Below are positions 37,004 to 45,074 of a DNA stretch of 64,000 nt, in pieces. The notes under the pieces are model-generated. The model saw nothing but the letters and a program-made list of their open reading frames with translations. It was not told the origin of the DNA and did not search any database. Made by a program: the position numbers and the translations under genes. The stretch's first letter is position 1; each line of letters opens with the position of its first letter. This stretch comes from Methanolinea sp. (GTDB taxonomy: Archaea > Halobacteriota > Methanomicrobia > Methanomicrobiales > Methanospirillaceae), in contig JADFDO010000001.1 of NCBI GenBank assembly GCA_018262855.1, positions 1 through 64,000 on the forward strand, read 5' to 3'.

Positions 37004-37828
37004 ATGGTTGCACCAGAGAAACACGGGATAGAATTCCAGAGTGTCGTCGACCGTGCCTACCATGAATTCAAGAGGCACCGGAAAGTCGAGGATATCATGA
37101 GCCAGGAGGTGGCTGTCACCACCCCTCAGGCTTCAATGGCCGAAGCCGCCAGAACAATGGGAGAGCGTCGAATTGGGAGCCTTGTTGTCGTTCAATACGG
37201 AACGCCAATCGCGATAGTCACCGAACGAGACCTGCTCTCAAAGGTTCTCGCCGGGGGGATGGATCTTGAAGAGACAAAAGTCGCCGATGTCATGTCCTAC
37301 CCGCTCATCAAGATATGTCCCGACCTTGTGATTCGTGAAGCCGCGAGAACGATGATCAGGAAGAAAGGGCGCCTTGCCGTCTTCAAATGCGGCCTTTTAT
37401 GCGGTGTTATCACGGCATCCGATCTGATCCGCGAGATGCCTGATGCACCGGAAACCTCGATGGTCGTCGACGACTTCATGACAAAAGAGTTAGTCACTGT
37501 CGAGGATGACCAGAAGATCGAGGATGTTGCGAAGATCATGGGTAAGAAGCGAATCGGGAGCGTGATTGTGACGGAGAAGGGCACTCCCCGCGGTATTTTC
37601 ACCGAACGCGATCTCCTCTCGACGATGATCGCCAAGGGGGTATCGCTCGATGTCCCTGCCGGCGAGGTCTGCTCGCCTATGCTTGTGACTGCCCCCGCGG
37701 GGATCAGCATCCACGAGGCCGCAACAGTGATGGCCGCGAAACACATACGACGGCTGCCATTGATGAAAAAGAAGAATATTACGGGGATCATCACCGCGAG
37801 GGACCTCGTAGAGGCCTACGCACGGTAG
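37004..37828 (+). CDS. Four-CBS-domain protein
   Basis: The 274-residue protein is made of two CBS-domain pairs (four CBS motifs), with repeats such as VEDIMSQEVAVTTPQASMAEAARTM and VDDFMTKELVTVEDDQKIEDVAKIM, each followed by RIGSLVVV(Q)YGTPIAIVTERDLL-like strands. CBS pairs bind adenosyl nucleotides and usually regulate a partner enzyme or channel. No catalytic domain is attached. It stands alone, divergent from the methyltransferase gene. Confidence 0.9.
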   Translation: MVAPEKHGIEFQSVVDRAYHEFKRHRKVEDIMSQEVAVTTPQASMAEAARTMGERRIGSLVVVQYGTPIAIVTERDLLSKVLAGGMDLEETKVADVMSYPLIKICPDLVIREAARTMIRKKGRLAVFKCGLLCGVITASDLIREMPDAPETSMVVDDFMTKELVTVEDDQKIEDVAKIMGKKRIGSVIVTEKGTPRGIFTERDLLSTMIAKGVSLDVPAGEVCSPMLVTAPAGISIHEAATVMAAKHIRRLPLMKKKNITGIITARDLVEAYAR

Positions 37829-37916
37829 AACCGGGTAATTCGGGGAATAATGACTGGAAAAGGAGACCTTCCCTGACGGAAAATGTCCTGGTGATGCAGG
37901 GATAATGCCCCTGCTG

Positions 37917-38375
37917 CTATCCCTGTTCCCGTCCCCGGTCCTTTTCCATCAACATCTGTGTGATGATGGAACAAAGCGCAGGATCTTCTTCTGGATCGGA
38001 AAGCGTCATCTTCAACCCTGCCAGTGAGATGTCGGAACGCGTGGCAGCAAGTGCCATGGCTGCACCCGTGCGTATCTCATAAAGCTCCTTTTTAGCGGAG
38101 AGACACTTGAGAAGGGCAGGAACCGCCCTGCCACTTCGAATCTTTCCGAGCGCATCCACTGCACAATGCCGGACCCTGGGATCCGCATCGCTGCAGCACC
38201 CGATGAGAGCATCGACTGCCCTTGGATCACCACTCTCTCCAAGCGATGATATCGCGAAGAGCCTGTCCTCCACCTTTACTCCGCTCCCTGTATCGTCGAT
38301 CAGCTGATAGATCCTCCCGACTCTCGGCATTTCGCTGAACCACCGATCCCCCGACCCTTCAACACTCAACGGCAT
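37917..38375 (-). CDS. HEAT-repeat protein
   Basis: From the ATG at 38375 (GGTGAT just upstream) the 152-residue product consists of about three HEAT/PBS-lyase-type repeats: LGESGDPRAVDALIGCC, LGKIRSGRAVPALLKCL and AAMALAATRSDISLAGLKM. Such repeats mediate protein binding. An N-terminal unique segment precedes them. Role unknown. Confidence 0.7.
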   Translation of the reverse strand: MPLSVEGSGDRWFSEMPRVGRIYQLIDDTGSGVKVEDRLFAISSLGESGDPRAVDALIGCCSDADPRVRHCAVDALGKIRSGRAVPALLKCLSAKKELYEIRTGAAMALAATRSDISLAGLKMTLSDPEEDPALCSIITQMLMEKDRGREQG

Positions 38376-38687
38376 ATGATCACCATCATGAGAAAATCCA
38401 GACACCGACCATGCAGCTCCCCCGGAAGAGACCCGCATCATCGGGTTACGTAATACGGGTGCCGCTTACCAGTGGCACCATACAGTACCTTCCCGAATCC
38501 TGAAAGAGTGACCTGGACTGGTTGGTACATTCTTCCACACTATTGCAGTCTTATTATAAAAATCTATCCCGGGCTCAATCCTCTCAAGTTCGGGTTCTTT
38601 TCTCTGTGAGCGGTACTGGCACTGAGCGATGAACATTTTCACACCACACCCATCAGGTATTTTCCAGGAAATGCATCTCTTTTCTTT
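38376..38687. other. Intergenic region between divergent genes
   Basis: About 310 bases between the HEAT-repeat and DUF3795 genes. A TATA-like TTATTATAAA at about 38551 sits 130 bases before the DUF3795 start. No gene was seen. Confidence 0.45.
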
Positions 38688-39128
38688 ATGGATGAAGAAG
38701 CGGTGGTCTGCTATTGCGGGCTCTGTTGCCTTGATTGTCACGGCCATACCCAGAAAATTCCGGACCTGGCAAAAGACCTGAGAAAAGAACTGCGAAATGT
38801 TCATTACGACAAATTTGCGAAGACGATCTCGGAGTTACCCTTCGGAGGAGCGTTCAAAAATTACCAGGAGTGCTACGATGCCCTGGGGTTGATGATGAAG
38901 TTCCGGTGCACCAAGGGCTGCAGGAACGGGGGAGGCCCGCCTTTCTGCAAGATCCGGAAATGCTGCCAGGATAAGGGCTACCAGGGATGCTGGGAGTGCG
39001 AGATCTATGAGACGTGTGAAAATCACGATTTCCTTCGCGCGAACCACGGTGAAGCGCACAAGAAAAACCTGGCACTTCTCAAAAAGAATGGTATCAAAAA
39101 TTTCGTGCACGGAAAGAGGTACTGGTGA
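38688..39128 (+). CDS. DUF3795 cysteine-rich protein
   Basis: The 146-residue protein has a DUF3795-like opening VCYCGLCCLDCHGH, then a helical part, then a second cysteine group (CTKGCRNGGGPPFCKIRKCC, CWECEIYETC). The spacing suggests zinc or Fe-S binding. Function of the family is not known. The start at 38688 follows directly on a T-rich TATA-like stretch. Confidence 0.8.
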   Translation: MDEEAVVCYCGLCCLDCHGHTQKIPDLAKDLRKELRNVHYDKFAKTISELPFGGAFKNYQECYDALGLMMKFRCTKGCRNGGGPPFCKIRKCCQDKGYQGCWECEIYETCENHDFLRANHGEAHKKNLALLKKNGIKNFVHGKRYW

Positions 39129-39435
39129 GGCTCATTCTGATGGGGGTAATATTGAAACACCTGCATCCGGGCTAGGATACTCTTACACTCTGAAGGAAAT
39201 AACCCCTGTCAGAATTGTGCCGATCGATTCGAACCATCGATCCCATGTAAGATCCGGGCTGCAAGGTGAGATCATGATCCTGTCTGATACCTGTATACCT
39301 TGGAATTTCAGGGATGCTGGAATTTTTTAAAACAGCCTTATTTTTCTCAATTTTATGGAAGGGCTGGCAGTCCGCAAGGGCCAGGACCGGACCTAACCGT
39401 AACCTCAATCTGTTTCCATAACCCTATTTACTCCC
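39129..39435. other. Intergenic region before msrA
   Basis: About 300 bases with no gene. It contains a perfect 7-bp stem hairpin GATCGAT/ATCGATC at 39222-39242 whose loop plus stem resembles a tRNA T-arm on the minus strand, but no acceptor or anticodon arm could be built around it. A T-run near 39326-39355 may end transcripts. Confidence 0.5.
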
Positions 39436-39942
39436 ATGGATGATGAACGGGACCTTGAGCAGGCAACTTTCGCAGCCGGTTGTTTCTGGGGGGTTGAAGC
39501 TGAGTTCCGGAGAGTGAAAGGTGTCATGAAAACCTTCGTGGGATATACTGGCGGGGATGTATCCAATCCAACGTATGAACGGGTTTGTTCAGGAACAACC
39601 GGTCATGCGGAGGCCGTCAGGGTTGTATATGATCCAAAGAAGGTGACATACGATCAGCTCCTTGACATATTCTGGGAGATCCATGATCCCACCCAGGTCG
39701 ATAGGCAGGGACCGGATATCGGTACTAATTACCGCTCCGCCATTTTTTACCATTCCCAAGAACAAAAGAAGCAGGCGGAATCATCGAAGGATCGTCTCCA
39801 GAAGTCAGGAAAATTCGGAAAAAAGCCCATCGTAACCGAGATCAGCCCTGCAACGGATTTCTGGACTGCGGAAGAATACCACCAGCATTATTATGAAAAA
39901 TGCGGATCCGGGTATTGCACATCGCAGAAGTACTGGGAATGA
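39436..39942 (+). CDS. msrA: Peptide-methionine (S)-S-oxide reductase
   Basis: The 168-residue enzyme repairs methionine-S-sulfoxide. The catalytic [10 protein letters not shown] motif begins the protein, with the active-site cysteine at residue 16. Further family motifs are [23 protein letters not shown], and the [12 protein letters not shown] tail. A C-terminal CGSGYC could provide the recycling cysteines. A methionine-R-reductase is not in the window. Confidence 0.95.
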   Translation: MDDERDLEQATFAAGCFWGVEAEFRRVKGVMKTFVGYTGGDVSNPTYERVCSGTTGHAEAVRVVYDPKKVTYDQLLDIFWEIHDPTQVDRQGPDIGTNYRSAIFYHSQEQKKQAESSKDRLQKSGKFGKKPIVTEISPATDFWTAEEYHQHYYEKCGSGYCTSQKYWE

Positions 39943-40094
39943 TATTGACAGTCAGGATTCTATTTGGCCCCGAACATAGTTTCAGATAAATCCTTATCTT
40001 TTTACTATCGATTCGCACTATGATTCCCCGATTCTTCGGATTCTTTTACACTGCGATCCGACATTTTTCATCATAAGAGAAAAAGAAAGGTTGG

Positions 40095-41798
40095 TCACCC
40101 TGAACTTTTCTTCATCCGGTAACCTCCCCTTGGAATCCTGATCTCAAATTGCACCCCTTTGCCAAATATCCCTGTCTCGATGATGGTAATCCCTGTTATC
40201 GCGAGGATCTGGGCTGTAAGCACCATGCCAAAACCCTTCTGCCCGGCATGCACCGGATCGAAAAGGGTCTTTTTTTTCGAATCCGGTATACCGGCACCAT
40301 CATCCTGATAGAGGATCTCCAGCCCCTCTCCGGTCTCCCGGGCTGATATCCTGATGGCTGTTACGTGATCTCCCCCATGTTTGAGGGTATTATCGATCAG
40401 GTTGTAGAAGACCTTCTCGAACAGCGGATCAGCAAAGATCTCATAGTTCGTATCCTTGATGTCGATGGTAATCCTTTCAACCGGGAGTCCCCCTTTTGCT
40501 TTAATTAGATTCTCTTCGAGATCCTGCCATATCGCAGCCTTCACACCCATATCCTGATAATCCTTCGTGAAACCGATCTGACGTTCGATGGTATTTGCAG
40601 CCTGAACAGCCCGGCTGAGACAATTGTCTAATTTCTCTGGATTGCTGCGATGATCGTGGGACAATTCAAGAAAACCTTTTAGGGCAAGCAACTGGTTGAG
40701 GATATCGTGCCGGGTGATGCTATTCAGAAGGTTTAATTTTATATTTGCCTTGAACAACGCTTCTTCTGTCTTTTTTCGTTCAGTAATATCTTCGAAGATG
40801 CTGATAGCCCCATATACCTTCCCCTCGTCATTGAGAAGTGGTTCGCCCAGCATCCTGAGTATGGAATGTTTTTCAGAGAGTACAGAAGTATATTCTCCCT
40901 CGAAATACCCTTGTTTCCCCCTCAGCATCTCCTGGACAGCAGCACGGAGCCCTGGATTCATCAGCTCTGAAAGAGTGCTGAATCCTATCAGTTTTTCAAC
41001 AGAAACACCCATGAAATCGGCAAATTTCCTGTTCACAGCGAGGATAATCCCCTCTCTGTCTATCTGGACGATCCCGAGAGGCGAAGAATTGAAAATGAGC
41101 CTGTACCTCTCCTCGCTTGCCTGGATAGCTCTCCTTGATTCATCGAGTATATCTGTCTCCCTCTGTTTCTGTTCGGAGATGTAGAGGAATGTCATGACTA
41201 AAAACAGAAAGAGCAGGGTTCCCAGCAATACAGGAGCAGCGGCAAGAAAGAGAGAGAGATACCAGTACCGGGCGTCAAGATCCATACCGTAGACACCTAT
41301 CAGTTTACCGGTGTCCGGGTCCAGGAGGGGGATCATGGCACTTACCCATGTCCCCCACCGGTCAGAATCCGGACCTCCGGTCAATTCCTTTTGAAATGCA
41401 AAGGAATTTATCACGACTTCTGTTGCTTCCCCGTACTCCTGTCCCGGTGGAGAATAGTCCTCTGATTTAGGGGGTTCCGAATCGACAAAAAAGAAGATGG
41501 TTCCATCATCCCTCTGACCCATGATGTATGCAAACCTGACCTTTTCATCAGAGGCGGTAATTCCTTCCATCAGTCTCTTCAATGCGAGATATTCGGGAGA
41601 GGTGAGGTCGGCATCCGAGCCTTGAAGGGCCTGGACCTGTGCTGGAGGAATACCGTTTGCAGCGATTTTCGCTTTTACGAAAAGATCATGCCGCAGCCTG
41701 CCATCCTCTTCATACAGGGACCATGCGGTAAGCATCACGCCTCCTGCGAAAATGATGATAAGTAATAGCTTCAACCAGCGCCGGAGATCCCTGAACAT
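40095..41798 (-). CDS. Membrane PAS sensor histidine kinase
   Basis: From the ATG at 41798 the product is about 567 residues. Two membrane helices flank an extracellular sensor region (about 30-185); then a PAS domain (about 225-345), an H-box with the methanogen-type RHDILNQL sequence, and a HATPase domain with N-box DNTLKHG and G1 box DDGAGIPD, ending GFGMVLTAQIL. It is predicted to autophosphorylate on that histidine. No response regulator lies in the window. A related kinase-like gene is at 42839-44662. Confidence 0.9.
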   Translation of the reverse strand: MFRDLRRWLKLLLIIIFAGGVMLTAWSLYEEDGRLRHDLFVKAKIAANGIPPAQVQALQGSDADLTSPEYLALKRLMEGITASDEKVRFAYIMGQRDDGTIFFFVDSEPPKSEDYSPPGQEYGEATEVVINSFAFQKELTGGPDSDRWGTWVSAMIPLLDPDTGKLIGVYGMDLDARYWYLSLFLAAAPVLLGTLLFLFLVMTFLYISEQKQRETDILDESRRAIQASEERYRLIFNSSPLGIVQIDREGIILAVNRKFADFMGVSVEKLIGFSTLSELMNPGLRAAVQEMLRGKQGYFEGEYTSVLSEKHSILRMLGEPLLNDEGKVYGAISIFEDITERKKTEEALFKANIKLNLLNSITRHDILNQLLALKGFLELSHDHRSNPEKLDNCLSRAVQAANTIERQIGFTKDYQDMGVKAAIWQDLEENLIKAKGGLPVERITIDIKDTNYEIFADPLFEKVFYNLIDNTLKHGGDHVTAIRISARETGEGLEILYQDDGAGIPDSKKKTLFDPVHAGQKGFGMVLTAQILAITGITIIETGIFGKGVQFEIRIPRGGYRMKKSSG

Positions 41799-42098
41799 GG
41801 CAAGCGATTCCGTGATAGTGACTTCCCAACAAACTTTATAAAATTCTATCGGTTTCGCGGTTTTTTTAAATCCGATAGTGATACCTTTTTTTGCTACCTG
41901 CAATCCTGCATTACTCCCACAATTCGTATACATAGCTCAATCCCGATACCAAGAGCGGTGATCAGACTTCAATCTCATCAACTTCAGCAGTGTATGGAAG
42001 AGGACTACCGGAAGATGCAAGGGAAATATTCCTTGAATGAACAGGGAGAATAAGTCATAAAGGAAGATCAACTCACTTTAAGGTAAGGAGAAAAAGCC

Positions 42099-42584
42099 AT
42101 GGAACTTTGCATCATCTATCATTCGTATTCCGGCATCACAAGGAAGATGGCCGGAAAGATCAGGGACTCGTGTGGAGGGGATCTTATCGAGGTCGTCCCA
42201 CTGCAGAAATACAACACGCTCACTGCATACACCATGGGCTGCATGCGTGCACGGAACCAGGAATGCGATCCGATCACCCCTGATGCGATCGATGTATCCC
42301 ATTATGATCTCATTGTCCTGGGAACTCCTGTGTGGATGTACAAACCAACCCCTGCAGCAAATGCCGCGGTGGCGGCACTCTCCGGATGCAGTGGGAAAAA
42401 GGCGGTGGTGTTTGCCACATGTGGAGGAAAACCGGGTGACACGATCCCGCTCCTTAAAAAGGCCCTGGTGGAAAAGGGAATCGACGTTGTCGGGGATATT
42501 GTCTTTACAAAGGCGGATGTGGACAACCCGGAAAAGATTCAAAAGTTGCTATCCCTGGTAAGTTCTGCCGGAGGGCTCCGGTAG
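42099..42584 (+). CDS. Flavodoxin-like protein
   Basis: The 161-residue protein has the flavodoxin fold: phosphate loop HSYSGITRKMA, a central VLGTPVWMYKPTPA FMN loop and a FATCGGKPGDT third loop. It binds FMN and likely acts as an electron carrier or regulatory oxidoreductase. A strong ribosome binding site (AAGGAG) precedes the ATG. It stands between two divergently placed sensor-kinase genes, with no evident link. Confidence 0.88.
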   Translation: MELCIIYHSYSGITRKMAGKIRDSCGGDLIEVVPLQKYNTLTAYTMGCMRARNQECDPITPDAIDVSHYDLIVLGTPVWMYKPTPAANAAVAALSGCSGKKAVVFATCGGKPGDTIPLLKKALVEKGIDVVGDIVFTKADVDNPEKIQKLLSLVSSAGGLR

Positions 42585-42838
42585 CACAATCAGCGAAAAC
42601 TGGAAAGAGTGATGGGACTGGCCTCTCTCCCTTTTTCGTCTGGTTACTGGGTTCTGGAGATACGGTCAACCAGGGAGGGAAAGAGTGGTATCGGGCCTGT
42701 TGTATCGTCATTATATCGGGAAAAGCGGGGCCTTTTTCTGCTGCAGTCTCCCAAAAGGTGCGTCACCGTAACCAGGAGAATCCCCCGTGTTACTTCCTCC
42801 ATTTCCGGGACAGTTGCCTATAGTAGGTGCGAAATAGT

Positions 42839-44662
42839 TCAACGTGGTGCCCTCATCATCGGTTGAACGTTTGCACCTTCGAGCTGTCCCCCCGCAAACG
42901 CAAACCGCTCCCTTATCGTGGGAGGCAGCTCATCCTCCCTGATAGGCACAAACCCATACCTGCCATAGAAACCCGTGAGGTTCAGCACCGAGTGCATATA
43001 GAGCGGTTCGTGGCCGCATGCCTCGGTGAGGGCCTTCATGGTCAGGTGAGCATACCCGTGACCCCGGTGCTCTACCGGGGTGAAGACTGCATCGACCTCG
43101 AGGCCATCCGGATGCCGACGGCATCTTGCAAGTGAGACTGCAACTCCCGCTGCACATGCCGCAAAGATACGATCAGTGAGAGGATCACCGCGGGTCTGGT
43201 GATAATCCACCCACAAACCATTCGCGACAGGGAACTCCGCGGAGAGGAGTTCGCGGCAGAATGGTGGCATATCCCGCAGGGAAGGATCGGGTGATGGGGA
43301 AGGGAAGGGTGGCGCATCGTCCCCGGTTCCTTCCACCCTCCAGTTTCCTTCGGGGATTCGGATCACGAACCGCGCACCCTTCCCCGGTTCCCCGGTCTCA
43401 GAGATCGTCATACCCGTAACTGATACGATCTGGCGGCAGATGAAGAGGCCGAGCCCCGCATGCCGGCCGGAATCATATTCAAATATTGTCTCTTTCTTCT
43501 CTTCAGGGATGCCTACTCCGTCGTCCTCGATGATCAGTTCGAGGGCTCCGGGTTTCTCGCTATAGGATACAATGATGTTCCTGATCGTCGATCCGTGGCG
43601 GATGGAATTCTCCATGATGTGGGCGATTACGTCAAGGAAGAGTGGATCAGCGTACACCTGAAGCCGCTCTGTCCACATCCTCAACGAGATATCCTTTGCA
43701 GAACCAGCAATGTCCCCGTAATGCAGTGCGTCCTGCACTGCGATCCATATCGGAGGAGAGGACCCGAGATCCTGGTAAGACTCGGTGAGGAACAGCTGGC
43801 GTGCAAGGTTCCAGACCTTCTCGCGGATTGTGTTCAGAAACGCCAGAGTCCTGGAATCAGTAAAGTCGGCCGTGGCAGCATCGAGAGTCTCCACAATGTC
43901 ATCAACAGTCCTGTTCAGGTGATCCGAGGATATCCTGGAGAGTAGGTTTAATTTGGTATTGGCGGTCAGAAGTGCATCCTCTGCATTTACTCTCCTCGTA
44001 ATGTCCACAAAGGTGATGACAGCCCGTCCCCCAGGAATTGCTGCAATGGAGATAAGGATATGCTGGATCTTACCGCTGGCGGTGATAAGCACCGTTTCTT
44101 CTGCGTAGATCTTTCCTTCCTCTGCAAGGCGTGAGAAGAGTGCATGCTCGGTATCCTCTCCCATGAAGGTGGAAAGGGGCACCCCCTTCAATTCCGGGAC
44201 TTTCCGCTCGAGAAGGGCCGCAGCATTCCAGTTCATTTCTTCAACGATTCTCTTTCCGTCCTCAAGTTTGACAAGGATGCTCCCTGCTTCAGAGTTGTCA
44301 AACAGGCCGCGATACAGTTCCTCCTGGCTGCGAAGACGAATGGAGAGAGTTGCGATGAGCCAGCCTATGAACACAAGCACTGCAACCCGGATGAGTGCTT
44401 CAACTATCACATTGCCGTTTCCAGTCGAGAAGAGGATGACGAGTGCAAGATAGACTGCCCCAATCCCAGCCGTGAATGCCAGGCCTTGCCTGGGATAACG
44501 GTATGTACCGATCACGACGGGAATATAGAGGAGATGGGGGAATGCGACATAGATCCCACCCATAAGAGCAAGGGCGTTGAGTACAAGTGCTCCGGCGGTC
44601 GTCCCGGCAAGGGCGGCATTCCAAAGCCTTGCATCGCCCTTGAAGAGCGAGGAGATGTTCAT
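42839..44662 (-). CDS. PAS histidine-kinase-like protein fused to a GNAT acetyltransferase
   Basis: From the ATG at 44662 (GGTGAA ribosome site) the product is about 607 residues. Order: four membrane helices (about 15-105); PAS domain (about 115-235); a dimerisation/H-box region in which the usual RHDI is SDHL; HATPase with NSIRHG, DDGVGIPE and GLGLFICRQ (about 330-460); and finally a GNAT domain (about 480-600) with FTPVEHRGHGYAHLTM, the acetyl-CoA pyrophosphate loop, and NLTGFYGRYGF. Histidine kinase-acetyltransferase fusion is unusual. It may couple PAS sensing to acetylation of a target or small molecule. Confidence 0.8.
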   Translation of the reverse strand: MNISSLFKGDARLWNAALAGTTAGALVLNALALMGGIYVAFPHLLYIPVVIGTYRYPRQGLAFTAGIGAVYLALVILFSTGNGNVIVEALIRVAVLVFIGWLIATLSIRLRSQEELYRGLFDNSEAGSILVKLEDGKRIVEEMNWNAAALLERKVPELKGVPLSTFMGEDTEHALFSRLAEEGKIYAEETVLITASGKIQHILISIAAIPGGRAVITFVDITRRVNAEDALLTANTKLNLLSRISSDHLNRTVDDIVETLDAATADFTDSRTLAFLNTIREKVWNLARQLFLTESYQDLGSSPPIWIAVQDALHYGDIAGSAKDISLRMWTERLQVYADPLFLDVIAHIMENSIRHGSTIRNIIVSYSEKPGALELIIEDDGVGIPEEKKETIFEYDSGRHAGLGLFICRQIVSVTGMTISETGEPGKGARFVIRIPEGNWRVEGTGDDAPPFPSPSPDPSLRDMPPFCRELLSAEFPVANGLWVDYHQTRGDPLTDRIFAACAAGVAVSLARCRRHPDGLEVDAVFTPVEHRGHGYAHLTMKALTEACGHEPLYMHSVLNLTGFYGRYGFVPIREDELPPTIRERFAFAGGQLEGANVQPMMRAPR

Positions 44663-45074
44663 CGGATATTCACCCGGCACCCCTGGTACCACGCTCCGGA
44701 TCGCAAAGGGGATCCTGGTCCGGGCCGAGAATGGTCGCAGTGCATGCAACGCGAGCAGATTCCACCGACCACCAGCATATCAGAAAATCAGATGGGGGAG
44801 TATTAGTATCTGTCCTTTTTTTCTGGCAGGTGTAGGCTCCCGCGATTCGATCCCGTAGGAAATAGAGTATGGAATCAGAAACAATCTGAATTAGATCTGA
44901 ACGGAAGAATTGTTCTTTTCCTGCTGTTCCCGATCCCGGAAGAGGTGTCTCCACTGTTCCGTGTCAACGGGCACCCTCGTACTGTGAGCCGTCAAAGGGA
45001 ATCGGGTCATGGATCTCCCGGGACCGAGTATCCAACCGGCGATCTTTTTTCCTTCGGAATCAGAGTGATAGTGG
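44663..45074. other. Divergent promoter region
   Basis: About 410 bases between the HK-GNAT gene and the phosphatase gene, which are divergent. It has a seven-T tract near 44815. No gene or clear regulatory repeat seen. Confidence 0.4.

Noticed and set aside
39222-39242. tRNA gene before msrA
   Set aside because: Only a T-arm-like palindrome is present. No matching acceptor, D-arm or anticodon arm could be built.
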